From positions 4,865,870 through 4,929,869 of the forward strand of contig OX457040.1 of assembly GCA_949752735.1 (NCBI GenBank): a DNA stretch of 64,000 bases, in the 5' to 3' direction. The notes beneath the pieces were generated by a model, which was not told the origin of the DNA, did not search any database, and was given only the letters and a program-made list of their open reading frames with translations. The DNA is from Lumbricus terrestris. Taxonomy: Eukaryota > Annelida > Clitellata > Crassiclitellata > Lumbricidae. Made by a program: the position numbers and the translations under genes. Below, piece after piece: positions 31,265 to 42,083 of this stretch (the stretch's first letter is position 1; the number at the start of each line of letters is the position of its first letter).

Positions 31265-31655
31265 AAATGCTTTAGTTGGATGTAGATAATTGCATGGCTT
31301 GTACAATAATTCGTTCATTCGGACATTTATACAGCGCTCCTTCAAGAAAAAAACTACTCAGAGGCGCTCCCGACTCCAGCGCGCACAAAAAGAACAGTTT
31401 TAAGTTTAGTAAGGAAGGATCCCGGTAGAGTCCCAGGGTGTAGGCGTAGCTCAAAAGGAAGGCCATCCAGACCACTGGTCCAACCACAGAAAAGGCTCGA
31501 TTCTTCATGGTAGTAGTACGAGCAAAAGGAACTAAGATGACTCCCTTATCAGCAGAGCGTAACTGACGACGTCCTTGGATACTAAATGTAAAGCTGCATA
31601 GCTCTCGGAGTTTATTATGATGTTTACAATGCTATACAGTTTAAGTAACAACGAT
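31265..31655 (-). mobile_element. L2/CR1-like LINE 3' end inside a duplicated target
   Basis: The minus strand reads SLRSADKGVILVPFART, MKNRAFSVVGPVVWMAFLLS and the tail GCGCTCCTTC-type sequence (31325-31345). The flanks (GTAGATAATTGCATGGC, TACAATAA and TTATGATGTTTACAATGC) match a contiguous stretch at 32675-32745 that lacks the LINE. The latter is a paralogous empty site. Confidence 0.85.
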
Positions 31656-32217
31656 AATGATCTTACTCCCGCAGTGTCAATTTCAATCCCGATCTTACGA
31701 TGAGTGGAAATATCGGGGTTTTTTCATGTACACTTGCGAAGCGATAATATCATTTACTCACCAAAATCGTTTTATCCATGTGACCCCAGCGCCGCTCAAC
31801 AATATATTCTACTCTCCTCATTACCAACGCAAATTCACAGTTGACCGCGTCCTATGGCTGCTTTTGCTTTTGCTATTAGAATAATTTTTTATTTTTTACG
31901 AACTTTTCATCTTTTCTCTTCTAAATCTCAGCTGGGATTCCTTTTCTACGTTTGTCGATATCTTGCAATTGCAAGTTCTATTGACAATAATATTGGAGGA
32001 AGGCAACGGGAAACCACCTCCCTACTTATCCCGAGGAATATGTTAAATGACGACAAAATTGCACAAAACAGATACGCTTGGCGTCATTGGACATATTCAG
32101 GAACCTGTCTGACGGCAGAGAACTAAAGAAGATGAAGATTGACAATTGAACGGCCAATGTAGGGCCCACCTAGTAAATAGCGTTAACTAAAATATTTATA
32201 CCAAGTTGCTAATTTGT

Positions 32218-32232
32218 TTTAGAGGTGTCTTA
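32218..32232 (+). promoter_or_regulatory. TTTTAGAGGTGTCTTA motif
   Basis: TTTATACCAAG lies about 31 bp upstream of GG. It is a moderate member of the family. Confidence 0.5.
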
Positions 32233-32535
32233 ATGTTGGTTCTTAAGCAAGTCTCTGTATTGCATCATGCATTTGAAGTCGGTCCATGTTATTTGTTTCG
32301 CCACATCCGTTGAAGCCAATTTTATTCGATAGCGGTCATGAGTTATGTCTAAAATATTTCTGAGCGTTCTTTATTGAGTTTTGGAATAGGATCGTCACAC
32401 AAAGATGCAATTGCACTAATTTTTTTTACTGTTGTTGGTGTTTGCGAGTTTATTTCGTATACTTTCAAATTTGTTTCTTCTAAATCAGGATATTTGTTCT
32501 TATCCGTCGCTGTAACAATATGAACGATATTAGTT

Positions 32536-32590
32536 GTCCTCCTCCAGTTTCCAGGATTTGCACTGGCATTACCAACGTACAGGCATTGTA
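32536..32590 (-). repeat. Partial A/R box (reverse)
   Basis: Reads GTTGTCCTCCTCCAGTTTCC and AGGATTTGCACTGGCATTAC. Confidence 0.45.
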
Positions 32591-32674
32591 ATCTAAGCTT
32601 TGATTATCTTCTGTGGTACACTACATATTGCGAATGCGAGATTCATTAGTGAAGAAGTCACCAAAGTCGCCTAC

Positions 32675-32745
32675 TTTAGATGCAGATAATTGCATGGCGT
32701 CTACAATAACTATGATGCTTACAATGCTATACAGTTCAGTTCAAT
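32675..32745 (+). repeat. Empty-site paralogue of the 31.3-kb LINE insertion
   Basis: GATGCAGATAATTGCATGGC, TCTACAATAACTATGATGCT and TACAATGCTATACAGTT form an uninterrupted stretch. In the 31.27-31.65 kb copy it is split by a LINE 3' end. Confidence 0.75.
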
Positions 32746-33001
32746 GCTATACAGTTCATTTTAATGGTGTGTTATTGGAGGTATTCATATACGTTATGTT
32801 AATGCCTGAGCCAGCGATTTCAATTCTGCCTGCCTATACCATTCTATCATAATTCCAATTAGCCTACTTGTTTTTTTCACTCGAAATCTCTGCTTGTATT
32901 ATATAATCAAACGACATTATTCAAGGATGAAACTTTGTGCAGTAAGATCGACACAAAATAATGTAATATTGATGATAGAGTCAATAAAGAGCGTCGAATT
33001 T

Positions 33002-33036
33002 GGACACCTGTAAAAGAGTTGTAACTTTGCGTTATA
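33002..33036 (-). promoter_or_regulatory. TATA + TTTTACAGGTGTCC motif
   Basis: The minus strand TATAACGCAAAG lies exactly 30 bp before GG in ACTCTTTTACAGGTGTCCA. Confidence 0.65.
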
Positions 33037-33645
33037 GTTGTTCTTTCGTGATGAGTTAATAATATAGTCTTCCAGAAGGCCGCTGAGGTAGTTAAATAAC
33101 ACGACACACTCAGGACCCAAAAAGCAATGTCCTCATTGCAAACCAATCATACGGTGGCGCTAGTTATGCAAATTTTCAGCGTCGACAAAAAAATGTATCA
33201 AAATTTCCAAAGAAATTATGGTAGGTCAAAGCACAGGTCAAGCGTAATGGGCAGAATGTCAGATTAGCTGCCGCGACATATGGTAGCGAAGACGGTGTTG
33301 CAACCTTAGCTCCACGTAAATCAACGTCTGAACATTCAGGCATTTTCTTTTCATTAATGTGTGTAACATCAATACAGTAGTTATCAAGATTTCGAATTTG
33401 TCCATCTGAATAGCCTTATCGATTGTTTCCTTTGAAACCAATAATTGACTACATTGTCTCGAGGCAGTTTGTTTGTATAGGCCTACATCGGTTATCCCCT
33501 CACATGATACACAATTTACGGTGACCAATTTCAAACACACTGAGGATTGGGGTAACACGAATGGCTAACACATGATTATGGTTATAAATTTTGATTCAGA
33601 GAAGAAAACATGTAATATCCAAACGGTCGATGATTTACGCAATAA

Positions 33646-34045
33646 TTGTCAACGCCAATCGATCCTTTCCCGCAGCGCATCTCATATAGGTCTGAATTTT
33701 TTCAGTGGCGATGCTTATCAGTCTGTGAACCCTCTTATCTGTGTGAGCTTTGCCTTCCCATTTCCACTGGCATAGGCCGCTTCGCACTGCGCTCTGCTGC
33801 CCATGGTGACTTAATGGTTCCTTTCACTTGCTTTGCAACAATGCAGAGGCGTTCGTTCCCTGTGGTTGGTCCAACGACCTGGAATGGACTTCATTTGACT
33901 ATGCGAAACCTCCTAAGCTGTTCTCAATTTCACAAACTGTTGAAGACAGTTTTTTCGCTTGATCTTGGCCGGGAGCGTCTCTGAGTAGGTAATTTGAAGT
34001 GGCGCTATATAACTTCTGATTTATTTATTTATTTTCATATGTGCA
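33646..34045 (+). mobile_element. L2/CR1-like LINE 3' end
   Basis: The plus strand reads PSYLCELCLPISTGIGRFAL, RSAAHGDLMVPFTCFATMQR, RSFPVVGPTTWNGLHLTMRN and FHKLLKTVFSLDLGRERL, then a stop. The tail GAAGTGGCGCTATATAAC and (TTTA)n at 34020-34035 follow. The C-terminal domain is nearly complete and open for 112 codons. It is 5'-truncated. GRERL replaces the GSASE end seen in other copies because of a frame difference in the tail. Confidence 0.9.
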
Positions 34046-34429
34046 AATCCTAATGGTTTCACTTTTTCGGACACAGTGTAGATACATGGATAATAAACTT
34101 GCAGCCGCCCTTGTATACCATTAAAACGTTTTAGTACCCACATATATAAATCTGGGTGATTATTCGTCAATTATAGTCTTCCGGATGTTGACGTCCAATA
34201 GTGAGGTAGTCGTCAATAAGGTAAACGTCGTCAAGCGCTTGTAAAAACAGGTCTTAACAAAAGGTTTGGGAGGTTCAATCGAGTACATGAATTCTGCTTC
34301 TTTTTTCGAGAATGCGCCTATTATAATAGTGAGACCGTGGAATGAAGATTATTTTAACATCTTTTAGTTGCAATGCAACGTCAAAATATCACACTGTTAA
34401 AAATTGCACTGTTAAAATTTTACACTGCG

Positions 34430-34575
34430 CTTAATTCCCAGGGGTCACTCCACTGTGTTCCTTAAGAACCTAAAAACTGTTTTATTTAGCCGTGGTTGGG
34501 CCGGGAGCGCTTCTGAGTAGCCTACCTGAAGAGGCGCTAAATAAATTTCTGAAATATAGAAATAAATAAATAAAA
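34430..34575 (+). mobile_element. L2-like LINE, extreme 3' end
   Basis: Only the last roughly 40 codons (LKNLKTVLFSRGWAGSASE type) and the tail GAAGAGGCGCTAAATAAATT with ATAAATAAATAA repeats. Confidence 0.8.
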
Positions 34576-34779
34576 TTTAATGACCTTGACCACGGGATGG
34601 TTTGGCCGCGACAGTTTTATCGTTAGAAACCTCATGTAGCGCAGCAGCCAGTACTGTTACAGTAGTCAATGATATCTAAGAACCCGGTGGACGTACAGGA
34701 GCTGGAGAAAGACTCAATAACCCAAGTAATGAGCATGGGTGCATCGTTCAATGACGTTAAACTTCGGACTAAAAATGAC

Positions 34780-34930
34780 GTGAAATACGAGTTAAATCGA
34801 AACCAACAAGTCCTTTACTCGCCATTGCTCTACGCATCGGCGTCCAGCTTGGAGGCAGTGTCCGTGCTGACAGTAGCCGGGAGCGCCTCTGAAAAATAAA
34901 CTTGAGGGGCGCTGTAACAAATGCAAAAAA
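34780..34930 (+). mobile_element. SINE family 2 copy with L2-like tail
   Basis: The body reads CAAGTCCTTTACTCGCCATT and GCAGTGTCCGTGCTGACAGT. The tail reads AGCCGGGAGCGCCTCTGA and CTTGAGGGGCGCTGTAAC with an A-rich end. It lies 200 bp downstream of an L2 3' end in the same orientation. Confidence 0.72.
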
Positions 34931-34964
34931 TAAAAAATTATGAATGCTCAAAACGAGGCTACCT

Positions 34965-35000
34965 TAGACACCCTTAATACGCTTGCAAAAGCTTTATATA
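34965..35000 (-). promoter_or_regulatory. TATATAAAGC + TTAAGGGTGTCTAA motif
   Basis: The minus strand TATATAAAGC lies exactly 30 bp before GGG in CGTATTAAGGGTGTCTAAGG. An A/R box lies about 210 bp upstream (35208-35285). Confidence 0.7.
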
Positions 35001-35207
35001 CAACGATCAATTAGTACCGTTGCAATTGAACGACGGAAGGTGCCGAATCAATTATATAGCAAGAATTTACTAAAATAATGCAGAACAGAGCAATTAAACT
35101 AAAGACCGTCCTATGTATACATGTACATGACATGCTTATAATAATTATTGTACCAACGATTGTGTCAATGGTCACATATTTAGAAAACTTCACGAGCGCT
35201 CGCACTT

Positions 35208-35285
35208 TAGCATTGCCAGTCCCAAGCACGGCAACCGAAGGAGGGCCAGGCTAAGCGTCATTCCTATCACACAACAGTGGAATAA
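35208..35285 (+). repeat. A/R box, diverged
   Basis: Reads GCATTGCCAGTCCCAAGCAC, GGCAACCGAAGGAGGGCCAG, GCTAAGCGTCATTCCTATCA and CACAACAGTGG. Confidence 0.65.
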
Positions 35286-35439
35286 AAACAACAATTCCTG
35301 GGGCAGTTGCGATCCACTGCGTCATCTGGGCCATTGGCGTTTCTGGGTGAATGGTTTTTCTGGGATGAAGGGGTTTATGCATGGACCAAATTGCACTCAA
35401 TGACCTCGTGACGTCATTCAAACTCTAGTTTTGGGACAA

Positions 35440-35594
35440 ATGCGAACGCACGCACGCACACGCACCCATATCATTCGCCAATACACAACACACCCACACA
35501 CACACACGCAAACGCACACACACTCACACAAACGCACGCACACACCCACACCACCCATACACACATGAACACATACACACACACACAGAGGCAA

Positions 35595-35633
<39 letters not shown>

Positions 35634-35640
35634 TAAACAT
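35440..35640 (+). repeat. (CA/ACGC)n microsatellite
   Basis: Imperfect ACACACGC run of about 200 bp. The Cys/Val ORF on the minus strand is an artefact. Confidence 0.95.
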
Positions 35641-35799
35641 ACATACGCGCTCTTGATATAACATAGCCACCAGCTGACTCTCCTACGGGCTCTCGGCAAT
35701 TAACTGAACCGACGAGTTTCGATGGATTGAAAAAGACTTGTTTAAGAAATGCTGTTGATGGTCATCAGAAATTTTATAGATTAGAGTTAGATATAGTTT

Positions 35800-36055
35800 T
35801 ATTTTTTGAACCTTTTAGACCGCCTCGTACTTCGGTCCCGTGTGACAGTCCGCTGTCACTAAGTGGTCCATATTATCGTCTTGTCTGGAACGATGCAGAA
35901 CCGCTTTTCTCTAACAACCTGAAATGGTCTTAACTTGACTTTACAATACGCCCAATCTGTTCTCAGTTTCCACAACAGTACTGTTGAAGACTGTGTTTTC
36001 TCTTGAAGCGCCTCTTAATAGGGGTTTAGGGGGCGCTATATAAATTCAGATAGGT
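35800..36055 (+). mobile_element. L2-like LINE 3' end, strongly degraded
   Basis: Fragments correspond to NRFSLTTxNGLNLTLQYAQS-type C-terminus in shifted frames (GCAGAACCGCTTTTCTCTAA, ACCTGAAATGGTCTTAACTT). These are followed by TTGAAGCGCCTCTTAATAGG and GGGGGCGCTATATAAATTC. Confidence 0.7.
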
Positions 36056-36176
36056 TGATCGAAAGCTGGCACGAAGTTTCATGGAGCTGAACTATTATAA
36101 AGGCGAAGCGTACCGTAGTTTAAAACTGACAGCTCTAACAGGAAACAGCCCACATGGACAGTTATGGACGACGGAT

Positions 36177-36264
36177 GGATGGATCCGATTTGACCAGGTT
36201 CTATGACAACAGAGACCGTTTACCTGGACAGAAATTTGCTCGGCGTATTACAGCACTGATGAGC
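36177..36264 (+). repeat. C box copy 3
   Basis: Same module with CCAGGTT and TACCTGG in place of CCAGGGT and ACCCTGG. The two changes at stem position 6 together preserve pairing (G-C to T-A). Position 7 is lost. A TATA/GGTGT motif follows 36 bp later. Confidence 0.9.
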
Positions 36265-36299
36265 TTGCCAAACGGTTGTGGACCACGTAAGTTTTAAAA

Positions 36300-36336
36300 T
36301 ATATATCATACTAACAAAGGTTTTGCGGGTGTTTAA
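36300..36336 (+). promoter_or_regulatory. TATA + TTTTGCGGGTGTTTAA motif
   Basis: TATATATCATAC lies 30 bp before GGG. It faces an inverted copy 40 bp away (36364-36402). Confidence 0.55.
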
Positions 36337-36363
36337 AAGAAGCCTTGTTTTGATATTTTCACA

Positions 36364-36402
36364 TTAAACACCTTTAAATTAGTTAAACCGATGTTATATA
36401 TA
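36364..36402 (-). promoter_or_regulatory. TATATATAA + TTTAAAGGTGTTTAA motif
   Basis: The minus strand ATATATATAACATC lies about 30 bp before GG in CTAATTTAAAGGTGTTTAAT. It is convergent with the motif at 36300. Confidence 0.65.
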
Positions 36403-37170
36403 TTTCTCAGCATCACGACATTGTCATATTGATTTTCGGGTATAATGTAAGGGAATTTAGGTCATAACAGATATTAATATAGGCATGATGATTTCTCGTG
36501 CAATTGATTTTATTATAACAGTACTGACTGAATGCAGTGTAATTACAATTGATGGAATGAACGGCTGATCACAACTTATTACAAGAGTCAAATTTCTTTT
36601 GGTTGTCACGCAAGGCGCTCGTCATCTCCTCTTGTAATTTTAACAACGACATCTAGCGAATGAAAGGCTTAGTCATCCTTTGTAAGGGTAGTGGGAAGAG
36701 ATCCAACATTCGTGATGGTCTTCTGCTTTTCGTGTCTGAGTGTGGAAATCATCATTTACTCGGTCATTTACTCCACATTTATCAAAGCGTGGGACTGGCA
36801 CAACCAGACAAGGCGGTAGCTAGAGGGTGTTTCGGGTGTATGAAGAGCCCCGAAATAAAATAATGCTGTCATAAAATAATGCATTACCAACACAATCCTG
36901 ATGTTTGGACTAAAAAGATTCCATTTGAAGCCGTTTCCATCTGCCGTTTTACTCTAAACCCCCTTAGTCAGTTGATTCGGTTGCTTGTCGACTTGCTCCG
37001 CCGACAATGAAACCCTGGATACTTCCTTGTAGCCAGATAAAAATTATTTACACACACGCACCCACACACACAGTTGACCGTAGAACTCAACGGCCTTTTT
37101 AAAATACGTGTCCTGTTTTTCCACATTGTTTCCTCAGTGTTATCACTCAGTCTCGATCTATAATTGTATT

Positions 37171-38428
37171 CAGCGGCGCCCGCAGACGTACGCACGTACG
37201 CAAGTGCGTACAGCGCGATGACTAAAAAAAAGGTCATCAGTTTTTTCGGCGGATGGAAAAGGTATGTTTTTGGGAAAATTTTGGCTGATGACTAAAAAAA
37301 GTCATCAGTTTTTTCGGCGGATGGAAAAGGTATGTTTTTGGGAAAATTTAGGCTGACTAAAAAAAGGTCATCAGTTTTTCGGGGGATGGAAAAGGTATGT
37401 TTTTGGGAAAATTTTGGCTGATGAATAAAAAAAGGTCATCAGTTTTTTTGGCGGATGGAAAAGGTATGTTTTTGGGAAAATTTTGGCTGATGACTAAAAA
37501 AAGTCATCAGTTTTTTCGGCGGATGAAAAAGGTATGTTTTTGGGAAAATTTTGGCTGATGACTAAAAAAAGTCATCAGTTTTTTCGGCGGATGGAAAAGG
37601 TATGTTTTTGGGAAACTTTTGGCTGATGACTAAAAAAAAGTCATCAGTTTTTTCGGCGGATGGAAAAGGTATGTTTTTGGGGAAATTTTGGCTGATGACT
37701 AAAAAAAGTCATCAGTTTTTTCGGCGGATGGAAAAGGTATGTTTTTGGGAAAATTTTGGCTGATGACTAAAAAAAAGTCATCAGTTTTTTCGGCGGATGG
37801 AAAAGGTATGTTTTTGGGGAAATTTTGGCTGATGACTAAAAAAAGTCATCAGTTTTTTCGGCGGATGGAAAAGGTATGTTTTGGGGAAATTTTGGCTGAT
37901 GACTAAAAAAAGGTCATCAGTTTTTTCGGCGGATGGAAAAGGTATGTTTTTGGAAAAATTTTGGCTGATGACTAAAAAAAGTCATCAGTTTTTTCGGCGG
38001 ATGGAAAAGGTATGTTTTTGGGAAAATTTTGGCTGATGACTAAAAAAAAGTCATCAGTTTTTTCGGCGGATGGAAATGGTATGTTTTTGGGAAAATTTTG
38101 GCTGATGACTAAAAAAAAGGTCATCAGTTTTTTCGGCGGATGGAAAAGGTATGTTTTTGGGGAAATTTTGGCTGATGACTAAAAAAAGTCATCAGTTTTT
38201 TCGGCGGATGGAAAAGGTATGTTTTGGGGAAATTTTGGCTGATGACTAAAAAAAGGTCATCAGTTTTTTCGGCGGATGGAAAAGGTATGTTTTTGGAGAA
38301 ATTTTGGCTGATGACTAAAAAAAAGGTCATCAGTTTTTTCGGCGACTTTGACGAAAAAATTTTCCCTGTTCCTTCCCTCCATCGAAAATTTTTGTGCGTA
38401 CAAGAAAAAAATCCTGCGGGCGCCGCTG
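37171..38428. mobile_element. hAT-type MITE expanded into a minisatellite
   Basis: TIRs CAGCGGCGCCCGCAG and CTGCGGGCGCCGCTG match the 252-bp sibling at 5391-5642. They are flanked by perfect 8-bp ATTGTATT (37163-37170 and 38429-38436). Subterminal regions (CGTACGCAAGTGCGTACAGC on the left; TTTTTGTGCGTACAAG on the right) are conserved between both copies. The 1.1-kb interior is an array of about 16 units. There is no transposase. ORFs through the array are chance frames. Confidence 0.97.
37220..38345. repeat. Minisatellite, about 16 units of 68 bp
   Basis: The unit reads GATGACTAAAAAAAGTCATC, AGTTTTTTCGGCGGATGG, AAAAGGTATGTTTTTGGGAA and ATTTTGGCT. Units differ mainly in the length of the A run and in GGG/AGG positions. 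CTGATGACT and AGTCATCAG pair within every unit around the A run, so the array contains serial short hairpins. Confidence 0.97.
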
Positions 38429-38699
38429 ATTGTATTGCTTCAATATCGTTGACTCCTCTTATTGAAATGCAGTTTCTCTTTCTGCTCGAACTAGAATTGT
38501 ACCAATCAGACACTCCTCCCCTTCCTATTTCCCTTTTCTCTGAACTTGCTCTTTCTCCCGGGGTCTTGCCGCAAGACTCGTGCAATGTAAGTGCTCGCGC
38601 GCAGCTTACAGGGAACGTTGTGTAAAGCCCTGAAGTGCTTCTGAGGTTAATCTCACACTCCGACCTCCACCGGTACGCCACCCGAGAAATTTGTGTTTT

Positions 38700-39245
38700 C
38701 TGGAAAATTTCCTCGTCTCATCCCCTCACTTTAACCCTCGCCTCCACCCCCAACACCCCCACCCTTCCACCTCACACCCCATCCCACCTACTTCACCCCA
38801 CGCCCCGTCACCCCTCCCAACAACACCACACTCCGCCCCCATCCCACCGCTCCATCCCTCCGCCCCTCCACCCCCATCCCACCCACCCCTCCACAATCCC
38901 CTCCATCCTCCTTCCACCCGCCCTCCACCCCCACCCAAGACACGACCCCACACTCCCCCTACCCCCACGACCCCCAACTCCCTCCACCCCACCCTTCCAC
39001 CACCCCTCCACCCACCCTAACCCCTCGCCCCATCCCACGACCCTCGCGCTCCCCCACCCATCCCACTCCCACCACTCCCCCTACCCCACGACCCCACCCC
39101 CGCCCCACCTTCACTCCCTCCACTCCTCCACCCTCCACCACCCCTCCACCCCACCTCAACTCCTCTCCCACCTCACTGCCCCAGCTCCACTCTTACCCCT
39201 CCACTCCCCACCTCCTTCCCTCCCTCCCTTCCTCCCTCCCTTGCA
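38700..39245 (+). repeat. C-rich strand-asymmetric tract, about 540 bp
   Basis: Composed of CCACCCC, CCTCCACC and CCCATCCC words with almost no G. The 286-codon Pro/His/Ser ORF and the Gly/Trp ORFs opposite are artefacts of composition. It could form triplex, G4 or i-motif-like structures; this is inference only. Confidence 0.9.
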
Positions 39246-39365
39246 CCCGGTCAATATGAAAACTCGAACATCTGACATTACATTTTCATTTTCGCTGCGG
39301 ATTCAGATAGGTAGCTGTTTGATAGATTATATAGAATTTCTTATGAGGTCAAAAACCGGGACACA

Positions 39366-39490
<125 letters not shown>

Positions 39491-39504
39491 TGTGAGTATG
39501 TGGT

Positions 39505-39565
39505 GGTGCCAGTCCAGAGATTGAAGAATGGGAGGAGGCCAATGGCATTGTCTACATGTATGTTG
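39505..39565 (+). repeat. A/R box, variant
   Basis: Reads GTGGTGCCAGTCCAGAGATT, GAAGAATGGGAGGAGGCCAA and TGTTGTGAAAC. It is paralogous to 50281-50352. Confidence 0.65.
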
Positions 39566-39656
39566 TGAAACGCTATCTCTGACGTTGAGCAACAACTATA
39601 TTCTTTCCGATAGAGAATTCCGAAAGAATATTCGTTGCATTTGCTGACTGAAAGCA

Positions 39657-39694
39657 TATATAGCAAAGAAGAAACTTTATTAGAAGGTGTCCTA
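39657..39694 (+). promoter_or_regulatory. TATATAGC + ATTAGAAGGTGTCC motif
   Basis: TATATAGCAAAG lies 31 bp before GG in TTATTAGAAGGTGTCCTAAG. It is downstream of an A/R variant. Confidence 0.65.
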
Positions 39695-40289
39695 AGTCAA
39701 TTCAATTTTTGCAACAATCGAAACGGTAAGATTGTTCACGGTGTTTTTAATTCAACTCAACATGTTTATTGATCGCACGAGAAGGCAATTACACATGTAT
39801 AGTCAACGATACATCGAAATGATTAGCCGTAGTTAACAATAATTATAATATACAACATCACCTTGTCACCTTGTGCCGTCGATTCTTTGAATCTTAGCGA
39901 CCGCCATGGTCAACCTTCTCCACTTGCTACGATCTTCCGTCGCGTCTCTCAGTTCCTCCAAGTTCGTCTTCGTTCTCTCGTGTATCTATCTACAACATAA
40001 ATTGCCTTAATAAAGTGGTATTTACGGTCCTCAATTATAGCGCCGCTCCCGATAGACCGGTCCACAACGTGATGTTATCGAGCCAGAATATTCTAGGTCT
40101 ACCGCGGCCACGAACACTCTCCATCAGTCCCGCCATGACACTATTTTCAAAATTGTCCTGCTGTCGCAGGTTGTGACCAAAGTATCATAATTTTCGGGTT
40201 TTGACATGGCCTAGTGCTCTAGTAACTCGCATGTTGTCCTTGCTAGTTTGTAAACTCGATTCACCAATTTATATATTCGAGTTTCACAA

Positions 40290-40332
40290 GCATATTAATA
40301 TATTCGATTCAAAACATTTTACAGGTGTTTAG
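40290..40332 (+). promoter_or_regulatory. TATA + TTTTACAGGTGTTT motif
   Basis: AATATATTCGATTC lies about 30 bp before GG in ACATTTTACAGGTGTTTAG. Confidence 0.55.
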
Positions 40333-40747
40333 ACAAACGTTGGATAATTTTTTATGAAAAATTGACTCAGTAAATTTTCAGGAAGTAAAGAATTGACAGA
40401 GTTGTTAAGTATACCCCGCTGACGAAAACACCAAAAGTAACCATAAATCCATGCTGTACTTTAGCCGCCATCTTGGAAAGTGGCTACCTAAATTTGGTTT
40501 ATGGGCAACAGAGAGAGCAACTCAGAAATATAAAATGGCAGGAAAGTTTGAATCTATTTTATTTTACGAGAGCACTAGTGTCTGAGGTGCGAGGTGAAAA
40601 GAGAGAAGTTAAGAAAACATAAGAGTTTCTATGTCAGTTGAAATCTCCGAAAATATCGCTGCATCATTCACATAGACGAGTCAGACATAATTAATCGACA
40701 CCCTGGAGTTCGATACATGAACATGTATCCGGCGTTTAACGACAGCT

Positions 40748-40795
40748 AATGACAACAGAGGCCATTTTTGACATATTACGGCTCTTTGAACAACT
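40748..40795 (+). repeat. Partial C box (copy 9)
   Basis: Retains ATGACAACAGAGGCC and ATATTACGGCTCTT. The stem sequences are lost. An AAAAGGTGTC motif without a good TATA box follows at 40815-40826. Confidence 0.55.
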
Positions 40796-40824
40796 TCGAA
40801 GTAATTCTTTAGATGGAAAAGGTG

Positions 40825-41100
40825 TCAAACGAATGCCCTTCATTTATTAGTCGTGTGACAACAAGATCATTAGCGACGTCCTCTTTATATTGTTTGAGAC
40901 TATAATTTGATACAGATGAACCTACAACTGGGAAAGCACGACGCTGACAGGTTGATGTGTCAACACGAGGTATCAACAGCTCCCCACTGGAGGCAGAGCG
41001 AAAAGCTCTGCGAGTCAGGACAATAGATATTGGACAGCGGAGCTCACATAAATAGACCGAAGAAAGGAAGTCAACGCCAAACCAGTTCAGCAATATTGTT
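40825..41100 (-). mobile_element. L2-like LINE C-terminal fragment
   Basis: The minus strand reads DFLSSVYLCELRCPISIVLT, RRAFRSASSGELLIPRVDTS and TCQRRAFPVVGSSVSNYSL. It is then interrupted, without the usual tail. The conserved W is replaced. A TATA/GGTGT-type motif (AAAAGGTGTCAAA) directly abuts it at 40817. Confidence 0.8.
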
Positions 41101-41235
41101 TTCGATGTTGGCGGAGTTATTGCGCATAATTATAAGCATCGTCCTGAAACATGAGTATAAAAAGAGTGTTTAATAGAAAGGGAGAGTGGAAATTCACGAT
41201 GTCACGACTTTGCAGGAACGTAATTTTTATTGATT

Positions 41236-41280
41236 GACAAGTTATTATAGGCGACTTGAGCTATTATTTAAGGTGTTTAA
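41236..41280 (+). promoter_or_regulatory. TATA-like + ATTTAAGGTGTTTAA motif
   Basis: TTATAGGCGACTTG lies about 29 bp before GG. Confidence 0.5.
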
Positions 41281-41392
41281 TATCCACGTGTACCTAAATC
41301 CATGATTTGTTACCTTACGACATAAGGGGCCATTGCAGAATTACGTAACGCCGCAATTACGCCAAATTGTACGTGACGTCACCAATAACTCA

Positions 41393-42083
<691 letters not shown>

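Noticed and set aside
37171..38428. CRISPR-like regularly spaced repeats
   Set aside because: Units are contiguous 68-bp repeats without unique spacers, inside a eukaryotic hAT element.
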